Assembly: GCF_900626075.1 (NCBI RefSeq)
Contig: NZ_UYZY01000004.1
Coordinates: 434,001-498,000 of the forward strand
DNA from: Clostridium transplantifaecale
GTDB taxonomy: Bacteria > Bacillota > Clostridia > Lachnospirales > Lachnospiraceae
DNA length: 64,000 nucleotides
Reading direction: 5' to 3'
A program made the position numbers and the translations under genes. Under the pieces are notes generated by a model. That model was not told the origin of the DNA and searched no databases. It worked only from the letters and a program-made list of their open reading frames with translations. How positions within the stretch are numbered: position 1 is the first letter of the stretch; each line of letters begins with the position of its first letter. Shown in pieces: positions 8,428 to 16,504 of this stretch.

Positions 8428-9708
8428 TCATTGGGCGGCATTGACTAAGCACATGGTAAGGCACTGCTTACCGCAGGCTTTACATTTTTTAAAGGCGCAA
8501 TCCATGTTGAAGGCAGCCCTAGGCAGATAGCCCAAGTCTTCAAGCAGGGTAAAGAGCGGAAAGAAGATAGCCATCGGGGGGAGCATGACGGATACAACCC
8601 ATGCAACAACCCTGAAAACACCGTAAATCATGGAACTGATAATCCATTCCGGGGCGCCTGCGCTTGTGAGAGCTGCGGCCAGCCAGGTTTCCAGGCGGAA
8701 GAACTGATCCCACAGGAAGGAAGACGGGTAATTGGCGCCGGTGATCGTAAGCCAGAATATGGCAAGCAGCAGGGCGATCATAATAAGAGAGCCGGTAAAC
8801 CGGCCGGTAATCAGGCGGTCGATCCGTTCCTGCCGCTTCAGGTAAGCCGGGTTTTTATAGGTTACGGCCTGAGCGGCCAGGGAGGCGGGGGAGAAGTCGG
8901 GAATCAGCTCCCTCAGGGAGCGCTTGGAGGCTTCGTTCCCGCCGGTGTTATCATTTTCCGAATCAGCGGTTTTGCCATTCCCGTCGGTCTCACCAGAGTA
9001 GGAATAGACACCGGATGAACATAAACCGCAGCAGGGACAGGAATCGCAGGGAAAGGAAAAATCAGACATACCTTCCGGCTCATCACCGCAGCTCTGCTGG
9101 CAGCAGCGGCACATCTGAAAGGCGGAAGAGCTATGGTAGTCCATTTCGCCGCTCTCCGGTTGAGCCTGGTTTTCAGGTTTCAGCCTTCCGTTATCTTTAC
9201 AGATTCCGTATATTTCCTCTTTCAATCGATCCAACCCATGGCGGTCTCTGGCGGTGCAGGGAATCACGGGTATGTTCAGTTTTTCCGACAGCAGTTCAAA
9301 ATTCAGCTCGATACCCTTTTTAGCGGCCTCATCACAGAGGTTTACACACAGGATGACACGGGTCAGCAGGGAATCTTCCAGGTCACGGATTTGCTTTAAA
9401 AGACGCAGGCCGCGCTCGGTACAGGTTGCGTCGCAGACAACCAGCAGTAAATCGGGACCGCCGGAGACAATATATTCTCTGGCGATTTCTTCTTCCTCTG
9501 AATGGGTTCGCAGGGAATAGGTTCCGGGCAGGTCGACAACCAGGCTGGACATATCTTTATAGTGGAACTGGCCGCTGCAGCAGGCAACTGTCTTTCCGGA
9601 CCAGTTTCCGGTGTGCTGGTGCATTTTTGTCAGGGCGTTGAAAATGGTACTCTTTCCCACATTGGGGGTTCCGGCCAGGGCTATTGTAAAAGGGCTGTTT
9701 TGATTCAT
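8428..9708 (-). CDS. feoB: FeoB N-terminal part: GTPase, Cys-rich linker and first membrane helices
   Basis: The G domain shows GTPNVGKST (G1), DLPGTYSL (G3) and NLCD (G4). A region of about 90 residues before the membrane part contains nine cysteines between residues 200 and 230 (CRCCQQSC and CDSCPCCGLC), which is unusual. Membrane helices begin near residue 305; the conserved LLEDLGYLPRAAF is followed by KACGKQCLTM, Met 419 being the last native residue. The last seven residues (CLVNAAQ) and stop come from the inserted element. The rest of FeoB is at 4851-5690. The four-base overlap with feoA shows one operon. A protein made from this half lacks the conserved gate helices and is unlikely to transport iron. 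Confidence 0.92.
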   Translation of the reverse strand: MNQNSPFTIALAGTPNVGKSTIFNALTKMHQHTGNWSGKTVACCSGQFHYKDMSSLVVDLPGTYSLRTHSEEEEIAREYIVSGGPDLLLVVCDATCTERGLRLLKQIRDLEDSLLTRVILCVNLCDEAAKKGIELNFELLSEKLNIPVIPCTARDRHGLDRLKEEIYGICKDNGRLKPENQAQPESGEMDYHSSSAFQMCRCCQQSCGDEPEGMSDFSFPCDSCPCCGLCSSGVYSYSGETDGNGKTADSENDNTGGNEASKRSLRELIPDFSPASLAAQAVTYKNPAYLKRQERIDRLITGRFTGSLIMIALLLAIFWLTITGANYPSSFLWDQFFRLETWLAAALTSAGAPEWIISSMIYGVFRVVAWVVSVMLPPMAIFFPLFTLLEDLGYLPRAAFNMDCAFKKCKACGKQCLTMCLVNAAQ

Positions 9709-9962
9709 AGATGGGGTTCCTCCGTTTCCGTTTCGTTTTCTTTGATAAAAATCAGATCGGCGTCTTCGCGCCGAAGGGCGATGACAGCACCTTTAATAAG
9801 AAATGCAGATAGTTCGCCGTCGCACTTTCGTAAGATACAGGTAACTGAGGTACCAGGCTCAAAACCGAGATCGAGAAGTCTTCCGGTAATGGATTTATTA
9901 TCTGACAGCCAGCAAATTACAGAGGTTTGCCCAATGGACATTTTACTTAGGGGATATAACAT
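9705..9962 (-). CDS. feoA: FeoA-family ferrous iron transport accessory protein
   Basis: This 85-residue SH3-like protein has the family pattern LSKMSIGQTSVICWL...GRLLDLGFEPGTSVTCI and ends in an acidic tail. FeoA is a small cytoplasmic partner that supports FeoB. It starts the feoAB operon; ATGA overlap joins it to feoB. With feoB split by the element, FeoA remains intact. A second Met at residue 8 is possible but would lose the start of the fold. Confidence 0.85.
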   Translation of the reverse strand: MLYPLSKMSIGQTSVICWLSDNKSITGRLLDLGFEPGTSVTCILRKCDGELSAFLIKGAVIALRREDADLIFIKENETETEEPHL

Positions 9963-10196
9963 GGTCTCACATCACAGAATGATAGCTTTATTATTAGATA
10001 TGTGAACGGTCAGGCAGAAGTGCCTGGCACAGAAAAAATAAATGCTGTTTAAATATAACTTTATATGGAAAAAAACCTGATGTTTAGCAATGAAAAGAAA
10101 CAGGCGGCGGGGGCGTTTTACGCCGCCCGCCCATGAAGAATCGTATGGGAAAATGCCGGTTCTTTCCGTGAACGATAGAACGGACTGAACGGCAGC
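9963..10196. other. Upstream region of feoAB and downstream region of sfsA, no gene
   Basis: No convincing reading frame. There is a perfect small hairpin CAGGCA-GAAG-TGCCTG at 10011-10026, an AT-rich stretch at 9980-10000 that could hold a metal-regulator site (no clear Fur or DtxR match was found), and a GC-rich inverted repeat near 10104-10133 (GGCGG...CCGCC). Confidence 0.5.
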
Positions 10197-10224
10197 AAAA
10201 AAAGAATCCCGTTTGCGGGACTCT
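10197..10224 (-). terminator. Intrinsic terminator of sfsA
   Basis: On the minus strand AGAGTCCCG-CAAA-CGGGATTCT is followed by a run of seven T. It lies about 40 bases after the sfsA stop. Confidence 0.85.
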
Positions 10225-10261
10225 CCGTCTGCGCCGGATTAGAGCAATTTTCAAACACGCT

Positions 10262-10987
10262 TTAGATTATCACTTTCACCGGCATATCAATTTTCATTTC
10301 CTGTTTTGTTATAATACAGTCGCGGGCAAGAATATGGACGCCGGATTCCGATGCCAGTTTAAGCGCATCCGCGAATTCCGGATGGGTGGCCCTGTTGGGA
10401 GAAAAAGAAAGAATTCCCTTCATCTGAATGACAAAAAGAATATAGGCATGATATCCCTCCATGGCGGCGTCCCTGAGTTCCATAATATGTTTAACTCCGC
10501 GTTCGGTCGGTGCATCAGGAAACATAGCGGCGCCGTCGTGTTCCAGCGTAACCCCCTTTACTTCCATAAACGATGGACATCCCCCTTGTTTAAATGCCAG
10601 ATCAAAACGGGATTCATGATATGTAACCTCTCTTTTCACCTCCGTTACTTCTAAGGAAAGTCCTCCTTCATTCAGCCATTCCGCGGCGGCCTGGTTGGGT
10701 GCCTGTGAATCCATATTGATAAGAAGGCGTTCATGGTTGTACCCCGCGTTCTCCTTATAAACGCCGATAACAGAGAAAGCGGTTTTCCTTCCCAGAGCCG
10801 CAGCATCCGGATGAAACTCCACAAGAAGTTCCGCCCCGGGAACTAAAAACTCCCTGAGCCTCCCCGTATTCTTAACATGGCAGACTTCTTCCCTGCCATC
10901 GATCATTACATGGGCAATAAACCTGTTGGGTCTCTTTAAAAATGTTCCAGTTACGATATGTTCATATTGCATAATAAGATACACCAT
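10262..10987 (-). CDS. sfsA: SfsA family DNA/RNA nuclease
   Basis: The protein matches SfsA over its full 241 residues: an N-terminal OB-like domain with FLKRPNRFIAHV and HVKNTGRLREFLVPGAE, and a nuclease-like C-terminal domain with SRFDLAF, FMEVKGVTLE and the conserved FPDAPTERGVKHI. The family was first tied to sugar-fermentation regulation in E. coli and is now regarded as a nuclease; the true role is unsettled. GGAAAGG precedes the ATG; a second Met at residue 6 is possible. It is a single-gene unit with its own terminator. Confidence 0.93.
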   Translation of the reverse strand: MVYLIMQYEHIVTGTFLKRPNRFIAHVMIDGREEVCHVKNTGRLREFLVPGAELLVEFHPDAAALGRKTAFSVIGVYKENAGYNHERLLINMDSQAPNQAAAEWLNEGGLSLEVTEVKREVTYHESRFDLAFKQGGCPSFMEVKGVTLEHDGAAMFPDAPTERGVKHIMELRDAAMEGYHAYILFVIQMKGILSFSPNRATHPEFADALKLASESGVHILARDCIITKQEMKIDMPVKVII

Positions 10988-11121
10988 TGCCTTTCCTGCA
11001 GTAAACTTCTTATAGAAGTATTTCTATTATACTGCATACAGGCATTGTATTGCAATTACGGAATGATTCCATGATTTAAGGGCATGCTCATTTCCCCCTG
11101 TTTCCCGCCCCACGATTCTTC

Positions 11122-11150
11122 TTGCACTAACAACCAAAGTATGGTAAAAT
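11122..11150 (+). promoter_or_regulatory. Predicted promoter of thrC
   Basis: TTGCAC (11122-11127) and TAAAAT (11145-11150) are 17 bases apart. The leader of about 110 bases to the thrC start holds an inverted repeat (CCCTCGGAAT near 11164 against ATTCCGGAGGG near 11201) that could form a leader hairpin. Confidence 0.6.
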
Positions 11151-11266
11151 TCTTAACCAGGATACCCTCGGAATATAGGGAGATACAAGGCTTTTTTCAA
11201 TTCCGGAGGGCATAAAGACAGGACAATAAAGAGGCTGAATCATTAAATAAAGAGAGGATGAAAATC

Positions 11267-12751
11267 ATGGCAATCTACTATAGCAGTACCCGCGGCGGTG
11301 AAAAAAATGTTACGGCATCACAGGCGATCCTGAAAGGACTTGCAGAGGACGGCGGTCTTTTTATGCCGGATGAGGTTCCTGCATTTGACCGTTCTTTTGC
11401 AGAACTGGCAAAGATGAGCTACCAGGAAGTCGCTTATGAGGTGATGAAATTATTTCTTTCAGATTTTACGGAAGAGGAACTGAAGGACTGTATTAACCGT
11501 GCCTATGACAGTAAATTTGACACAGAAGAGATTGCCCCTCTCGTAAAGGCAGACGGAGCATATTACCTTGAACTGTTCCACGGGAACACAATTGCATTTA
11601 AGGATATGGCGCTCTCGATTCTTCCCCGCCTGATGACGGTATCAGCCAGAAAGAATAAAATTGACAACACAATTGTAATCCTGACCGCAACCTCCGGAGA
11701 CACCGGTAAGGCAGCCATGGCCGGTTTTGCGGACGTGGAAGGGACGAAGATTATCGTATTTTATCCGAAGGATGGCGTAAGCCGCGTGCAGGAACTGCAG
11801 ATGCTTACACAGAAAGGTGATAATACAAGCGTTGTGGGAATCGACGGAAACTTCGATGACGCCCAGAACGGCGTTAAGAAGATATTTAATGATAGAGAGT
11901 TTGGAAAGGAACTAGCCGCAAAGGGATACCAGCTCTCCTCCGCAAACTCGATCAATATCGGACGTCTTGTACCGCAGATTGTTTACTATGTTTATGCCTA
12001 TGTAAAACTGCTTGACAACGGCGAGATTTCCGAAGGCGAGAAGATCAATATTACCGTACCGACCGGCAATTTCGGAAACATTCTGGCCGCTTATTTTGCG
12101 AAACAGATGGGTCTTCCGGTTGACAGACTGATCTGCGCGTCCAACGACAATAAAGTGTTATATGATTTCTTCCAGACCGGTATCTATGACAGAAAGAGGG
12201 AGTTTATCCTGACCTCATCGCCGTCCATGGATATCCTTATTTCCAGTAACCTGGAGAGACTGATTTATCTTTCCACCGGCTGTGACGCTGCAAAGACAAA
12301 GGGACTGATGGAAGAACTCGTAAGAGACGGAAAATACACGGTTACTCCTGATATGAGAGAGAGAATGTGCGATTTCTTCGGAGGCTTTGCAACACAGGAA
12401 GAGAACGCCGCCGAGATTAAACGTCTTTATGATGAGACCGGTTATATGATTGACACGCATACGGGCGTCGCTTCCTGCGTATATAGAAAGTATGTAAAAG
12501 AAACAAATGATACGGCCAAAACCGTAATTGCCTCCACGGCCAGCCCATATAAGTTCTCCAGAAGCGTTATGGAAGCAATCTTCGGAAGCGAAGAGGGCAA
12601 GGATGAGTTTGAGCTGATCGACGAGATGGAGAAAGCCTCCGGAGTTGCAGTTCCGGCTGCTATTGAGGAGATTAGAAATGCTGAAATCCGCCATAATATA
12701 CAGTGCACATCCGAGACGATGAAGAGCACGGTGGCTGACATTCTGAAATAG
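11267..12751 (+). CDS. thrC: Threonine synthase
   Basis: Threonine synthase is a PLP enzyme that converts O-phosphohomoserine to threonine. Seen are the N-terminal YYSSTRGGE, GLAEDGGLFMP-like opening (LAEDGGLFMPDEVP), the PLP lysine in NTIAFKDMALS, the ATSGDTGKAAMAGF loop and the phosphate loop PTGNFGNILAAYFAKQMG. At 494 residues it is full length for the bacterial long form. ATG 11267 was chosen over ATG 11258 because GAGAGG touches the first ATG but sits nine bases before the second. It stands alone, with a predicted promoter at 11122. Confidence 0.95.
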   Translation: MAIYYSSTRGGEKNVTASQAILKGLAEDGGLFMPDEVPAFDRSFAELAKMSYQEVAYEVMKLFLSDFTEEELKDCINRAYDSKFDTEEIAPLVKADGAYYLELFHGNTIAFKDMALSILPRLMTVSARKNKIDNTIVILTATSGDTGKAAMAGFADVEGTKIIVFYPKDGVSRVQELQMLTQKGDNTSVVGIDGNFDDAQNGVKKIFNDREFGKELAAKGYQLSSANSINIGRLVPQIVYYVYAYVKLLDNGEISEGEKINITVPTGNFGNILAAYFAKQMGLPVDRLICASNDNKVLYDFFQTGIYDRKREFILTSSPSMDILISSNLERLIYLSTGCDAAKTKGLMEELVRDGKYTVTPDMRERMCDFFGGFATQEENAAEIKRLYDETGYMIDTHTGVASCVYRKYVKETNDTAKTVIASTASPYKFSRSVMEAIFGSEEGKDEFELIDEMEKASGVAVPAAIEEIRNAEIRHNIQCTSETMKSTVADILK

Positions 12752-12896
12752 AAGGGATGAAGAAATGTTACGGATTAACGTTCGGTTGGAGCGTTACGAA
12801 AAAAATGTGCTAATTTTTTAACAGTCTTCCCAAAACCATAAATATGGTATATAATAAAAGAATGTAAGTGAGAAAAGCGACAAGGAGGTTCGTAAT

Positions 12897-13760
12897 ATGT
12901 TAGTAAACGCAAAGGACATGCTTCAGAAGGCAAAAGAAGGCCACTACGCAGTTGGGCAGTTTAATATCAACAACCTGGAATGGACAAAGGCAGTATTACA
13001 GACCGCACAGGAACAGAATTCACCGGTTATCCTGGGCGTATCTGAGGGAGCCGGCAAATACATGGCCGGATTTAAGACGGTTGCTGATATGGTGAAGGCA
13101 ATGATCGATGAACTTAAGATTACAGTTCCGGTAGCAATCCACTTAGACCATGGTACTTATGACGGCTGCATGAAATGTATCGAGGCAGGTTTCTCCTCTA
13201 TCATGTTCGACGGCTCTCATTATCCAATCGACGAGAACGTTGAGAAGACAAAAGAACTCGTTCGCATCTGTGCTGAAAAAGGTTTATCACTTGAGGCAGA
13301 GGTTGGTTCCATCGGCGGCGAAGAAGACGGCGTCGTAGGAATGGGCGAGTGCGCAGATCCCGATGAATGTAAAGCAATTGCAGATCTCGGCGTAGATATG
13401 CTGGCAGCGGGAATCGGCAATATCCACGGCAAATATCCGGCAAACTGGCCGGGACTCAGCTTTGAGACCCTGGAAGCCGTAAAGAATAAGACGGGTGAAA
13501 TGCCGTTAGTTCTCCATGGCGGCACCGGTATCCCGGAAGATATGATCAAGAGAGCAATTTCCCTTGGCGTAGCAAAGATTAATGTTAATACAGAGTGCCA
13601 GCTTGCTTTTGCAGATGCAACACGTAAATACATCGAAGCAGGCAAGGATCTGGAAGGCAAGGGCTTTGACCCGCGTAAACTTCTTGCTCCTGGTACAGCA
13701 GCAATCAAGGAAACAGTTAAGACTAAGATGGAACTGTTCGGTTCTGTCGGCAAAGCCTGA
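12897..13760 (+). CDS. fba: Class II fructose-1,6-bisphosphate aldolase
   Basis: This is the zinc-dependent glycolytic aldolase. Seen are YAVGQFNINNLEW near the start, the zinc ligands in HLDHGTYDGCM, the GFSSIMFDGSHYP loop, EAEVGSIGGEEDG, GNIHGKYP with a zinc histidine, VLHGGTGIP with another, and the phosphate loop INVNTECQLAF. The 287-residue length is normal. AAGGAGG precedes the ATG and a TATAAT lies at 12850-12855, though no good -35 box is visible. A strong terminator follows at 13830. Confidence 0.97.
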   Translation: MLVNAKDMLQKAKEGHYAVGQFNINNLEWTKAVLQTAQEQNSPVILGVSEGAGKYMAGFKTVADMVKAMIDELKITVPVAIHLDHGTYDGCMKCIEAGFSSIMFDGSHYPIDENVEKTKELVRICAEKGLSLEAEVGSIGGEEDGVVGMGECADPDECKAIADLGVDMLAAGIGNIHGKYPANWPGLSFETLEAVKNKTGEMPLVLHGGTGIPEDMIKRAISLGVAKINVNTECQLAFADATRKYIEAGKDLEGKGFDPRKLLAPGTAAIKETVKTKMELFGSVGKA

Positions 13761-13829
13761 TTGTAATTTAAAACGGAGTTTAACCGATGACGGTGGCAAG
13801 TGAGTTTTTAGACTTGTTTGTCATTGTTT

Positions 13830-13900
13830 AGAGCCGGCCTGCAGGTAATAAAGTTTCGGCATTTCGAAAGAATATTACTTACAGGCCGGCTCTGTTTTTA
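13830..13900 (+). terminator. Terminator of fba
   Basis: The 12-base stem AGAGCCGGCCTG (13830) pairs with CAGGCCGGCTCT (13882-13893), followed by GTTTTTA. The loop of about 40 bases contains a smaller TTTCG hairpin. Confidence 0.85.
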
Positions 13901-13998
13901 GATTTTGATGAGAAATCCGCAGAATAAGAATCCCGGAGGCCGCGCCCCGAGGGAAATTCCGCGGATTATACTTTTTCGTCATAGTAAGGGAGAAAATA

Positions 13999-16116
13999 AT
14001 GAGTGACTTAATTAATGTGTCTGAAATTTTCGGAAAAAACGTTTTCAATGATACTGCAATGAAAGAGCGACTTCCGAAAAGCGTTTATAAAAAGCTGAAG
14101 CAGACCATAGAGGACGGAACGGAACTGGATCCGTCCATTGCGGATGTGGTGGCCCATGCAATGAAGGACTGGGCGATCGAGAGAGGGGCGACCCATTATT
14201 CCCACTGGTTCCAGCCGCTCACCGGAGTGACGGCCGAGAAACACGATGCCTTTATTTCGGTTCCGGATGCAGCGGGCCGCGTGATTATGGAATTTTCCGG
14301 TAAGGAGCTGATTAAGGGAGAACCGGATGCGTCTTCTTTTCCATCAGGGGGACTCCGTTCCACCTTTGAGGCCAGAGGATATACAACCTGGGACTGCACT
14401 TCCCCTGCCTTTTTGCGGGAGGATACCTGGGGCGTGACTCTCTACATACCGACGGCTTTCTGTTCCTACAGGGGCGAAGCTCTTGACAAGAAGACGCCGC
14501 TGCTGCGTTCCATGCAGGCGATCAACGAACAGTCCCTGCGCATTATCCGCCTGTTCGGGAATACCACTTCAAAACGTGTTATTCCGTATGTCGGACCGGA
14601 GCAGGAGTATTTTCTGATTGATAAAGAGAAATATTTACAGAGGAAAGATCTGATTTACGCAAACAGGACTCTGTTTGGCGCTATGCCGCCGAAAGGGCAG
14701 GAGATGGATGACCATTATTTTGGAAGCATCCGTCCGCGTGTCGGCGCTTTTATGAAAGAAGTGAATGAGGAAATGTGGCATCTCGGCGTCTGCGCTAAGA
14801 CACAGCACAATGAGGCCGCTCCGGCCCAGCATGAACTGGCTCCTGTTTATACACAGGTGAATGTTGCGGTCGACCATAACCAGATGATGATGGAGGCCTT
14901 AAAGAGGATTGCCGGCCATCACGGTCTTACCTGCCTTCTTCATGAAAAACCATTTGCGGGTATCAACGGTTCCGGTAAACATAACAACTGGTCCCTGACC
15001 ACCGATGACGGAATTAACATGATGAATCCCGGCGAAACACCGCATGAGAATATCCAGTTCCTTCTGGTTCTGGCCTGCATCATGAAAGCGGTGGACGTCC
15101 ATGCCGATTTGCTTAGAGAGTCAACAGCAGTGCCGGGCAACGATCAGCGTCTGGGAGCGGCCGAAGCTCCCCCTGCGATCATCTCCATTTTCCTTGGTGA
15201 GCAGTTGGAAGATGTAATTGACCAGCTCTGCAGTACCGGTTCTGCGGCGCATTCCAAGCAGGGCGGTGTGCTGAAAACAGGCGTTGCCACCCTTCCTGAT
15301 TTTGCCAAGGATGCCACGGACCGCAACAGGACGTCACCGTTTGCCTTTACGGGTAATAAATTTGAGTTCCGTATGGTAGGTTCCTCAGATTCCGTGTCCT
15401 CCCCGAATGTTGTTTTAAACACGATTGTAGCGGAGGCATTTAAGGAGGCAGCGGACCAGCTGGAAAAAGCGGACGATTTTGATATGGCGGTCCATGATAT
15501 GATTAAAAAACTGTTCGCGGAGCACAGAAGGATTATTTTCAGCGGAAACGGTTACTCCGAGGAGTGGGTTAAGGAAGCGGAGAGCAGGGGACTTCCGAAT
15601 CTGAGAGCGGGGATTGATTCTGTTTCGGCTTTGATTACCGATAAGGCGGTCGAACTGTTTGAGCACTTCAGTGTTTATACGAAGGCAGAACTGGAATCCA
15701 GGGCTGAAATAGAGTATGAATCCTATGCAAAGACAATCAATATAGAGGCAAAAACCATGATTGACATGGCCGGAAAGCAGATTATCCCTGCTGTGGTAGA
15801 ATATACGACGCAGCTTGCAAAATCACTTTCCGCTGTCAGGGATGCCTGCCCGGAAGCAGATGTCAGTGTTCAGAAAGAACTGATTTTAGAAACATCGGCT
15901 CTTTTGTCTGAGATGAAGGTGGCGCTTTCTGCCCTTGAAAATGAGGCGAAGGCGGCAATGGCGATTCCGAACAGCAAAGAAAGGGCCTATTACTGCCTGG
16001 AGAAGGTGACCGCAGCAATGAAAGAACTCAGAATACCGGCGGATAAGCTGGAGATGATTGTGGATAAAGAACTCTGGCCGTTCCCGAGTTATGGGGATTT
16101 GATATTTGAGGTGTAG
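13999..16116 (+). CDS. glnN: Glutamine synthetase type III
   Basis: At 705 residues this is the large type III enzyme, which makes glutamine from glutamate, ammonia and ATP as a double-ring dodecamer. Seen are [13 protein letters not shown] near residue 60, [29 protein letters not shown] (metal-binding Glu), [31 protein letters not shown] and [16 protein letters not shown]. The start has AAGGGAG eight bases upstream. The 100-base leader holds AATCCGC and GCGGATT, which can pair across about 40 bases, and a TATACT at 13967-13972; a regulatory hairpin is possible but matches no known class. It is followed by a terminator at 16262. Confidence 0.96.
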   Translation: MSDLINVSEIFGKNVFNDTAMKERLPKSVYKKLKQTIEDGTELDPSIADVVAHAMKDWAIERGATHYSHWFQPLTGVTAEKHDAFISVPDAAGRVIMEFSGKELIKGEPDASSFPSGGLRSTFEARGYTTWDCTSPAFLREDTWGVTLYIPTAFCSYRGEALDKKTPLLRSMQAINEQSLRIIRLFGNTTSKRVIPYVGPEQEYFLIDKEKYLQRKDLIYANRTLFGAMPPKGQEMDDHYFGSIRPRVGAFMKEVNEEMWHLGVCAKTQHNEAAPAQHELAPVYTQVNVAVDHNQMMMEALKRIAGHHGLTCLLHEKPFAGINGSGKHNNWSLTTDDGINMMNPGETPHENIQFLLVLACIMKAVDVHADLLRESTAVPGNDQRLGAAEAPPAIISIFLGEQLEDVIDQLCSTGSAAHSKQGGVLKTGVATLPDFAKDATDRNRTSPFAFTGNKFEFRMVGSSDSVSSPNVVLNTIVAEAFKEAADQLEKADDFDMAVHDMIKKLFAEHRRIIFSGNGYSEEWVKEAESRGLPNLRAGIDSVSALITDKAVELFEHFSVYTKAELESRAEIEYESYAKTINIEAKTMIDMAGKQIIPAVVEYTTQLAKSLSAVRDACPEADVSVQKELILETSALLSEMKVALSALENEAKAAMAIPNSKERAYYCLEKVTAAMKELRIPADKLEMIVDKELWPFPSYGDLIFEV

Positions 16117-16261
16117 ACTGTATAAAAGCTGGATTGGATAAATGAGATAAAGGGAGCAGCATATTATTCGGTTATATGATATGTGATATTTGATATATGG
16201 TATATGCGATATATAAGGATATATTAGATATCAGGGGGAGTGTTTAGAAGTATGGTATTAT

Positions 16262-16316
16262 AAAAAACAGGGATTGTTTCCGGTGATGAATCACTGAAAC
16301 AGTCCCTGTTTTTTAC
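16262..16316. terminator. Bidirectional terminator between glnN and the GH25 gene
   Basis: AAAAAACAGGGATTGTTTC pairs with GAAACAGTCCCTGTTTTTT. With A-run and T-run at both ends, it can end transcription from glnN and from the convergent GH25 lysozyme gene. Confidence 0.85.
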
Positions 16317-16319
16317 CAT

Positions 16320-16490
16320 CTTATATGTTAGTGTTGTACGACTTTACCGCATATTGCTTTGCTGTTTTGTTGCTTTGCCGCATATTTATTTACTGTGTAC
16401 GACCTTGCTGTATATTGTTTCCCGTACATTGCCTTACTGTTGTATTGCTTTGCTGTTGTATTGCTTTACTGTTAGACTGCTTTGCAGTAT
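16320..16490. repeat. Degenerate short tandem repeats downstream of the GH25 gene
   Basis: Variants of TTGCTTTGCTGTTGTA recur about eight times (for example near 16366, 16376, 16445 and 16460), with two GTACGAC blocks. The copies are imperfect. No gene was seen. Immediately upstream, 16150-16220 is a run of related TATATGATAT words. Confidence 0.45.
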
Positions 16491-16504
16491 GAAGGATCTG
16501 GGCG

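Larger units (their letters stand above)
5688..8455. mobile_element. 2.76-kb serine-recombinase element inserted in feoB
   Basis: The two halves of feoB are separated by a segment bounded by the 4-base direct repeat CATG (5688-5691 and 8452-8455). Removing one repeat unit (2764 bp) restores LTMAMGFGCNA, the normal FeoB sequence. Just inside the ends are inverted half-sites: read outward to the core, one end has GCGTTGACCACT and the other GCATTGACTAAGCA, sharing GC-TTGAC-A. The element holds a serine recombinase abutting one end and a Sel1-repeat protein on the other strand, transcribed apart from a common region at 6663-6887. This architecture is expected for integration by a large-serine-recombinase-type enzyme. 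Whether it still excises is unknown. Confidence 0.85.

Noticed and set aside
7398..8441. A 347-codon minus-strand frame opposite the Sel1-repeat gene
   Set aside because: Antisense to a repeat protein with strong family pattern; no domain, no start signal.
9963..10020. Fur or DtxR box upstream of feoA
   Set aside because: The AT-rich stretch GATAGCTTTATTATTA has weak dyad symmetry only and does not match a consensus well enough.
11150..11266. T-box or threonine attenuator before thrC
   Set aside because: The leader of about 110 bases is too short for a T-box and shows no T-box sequence or Thr-rich leader peptide; only a simple inverted repeat is present.
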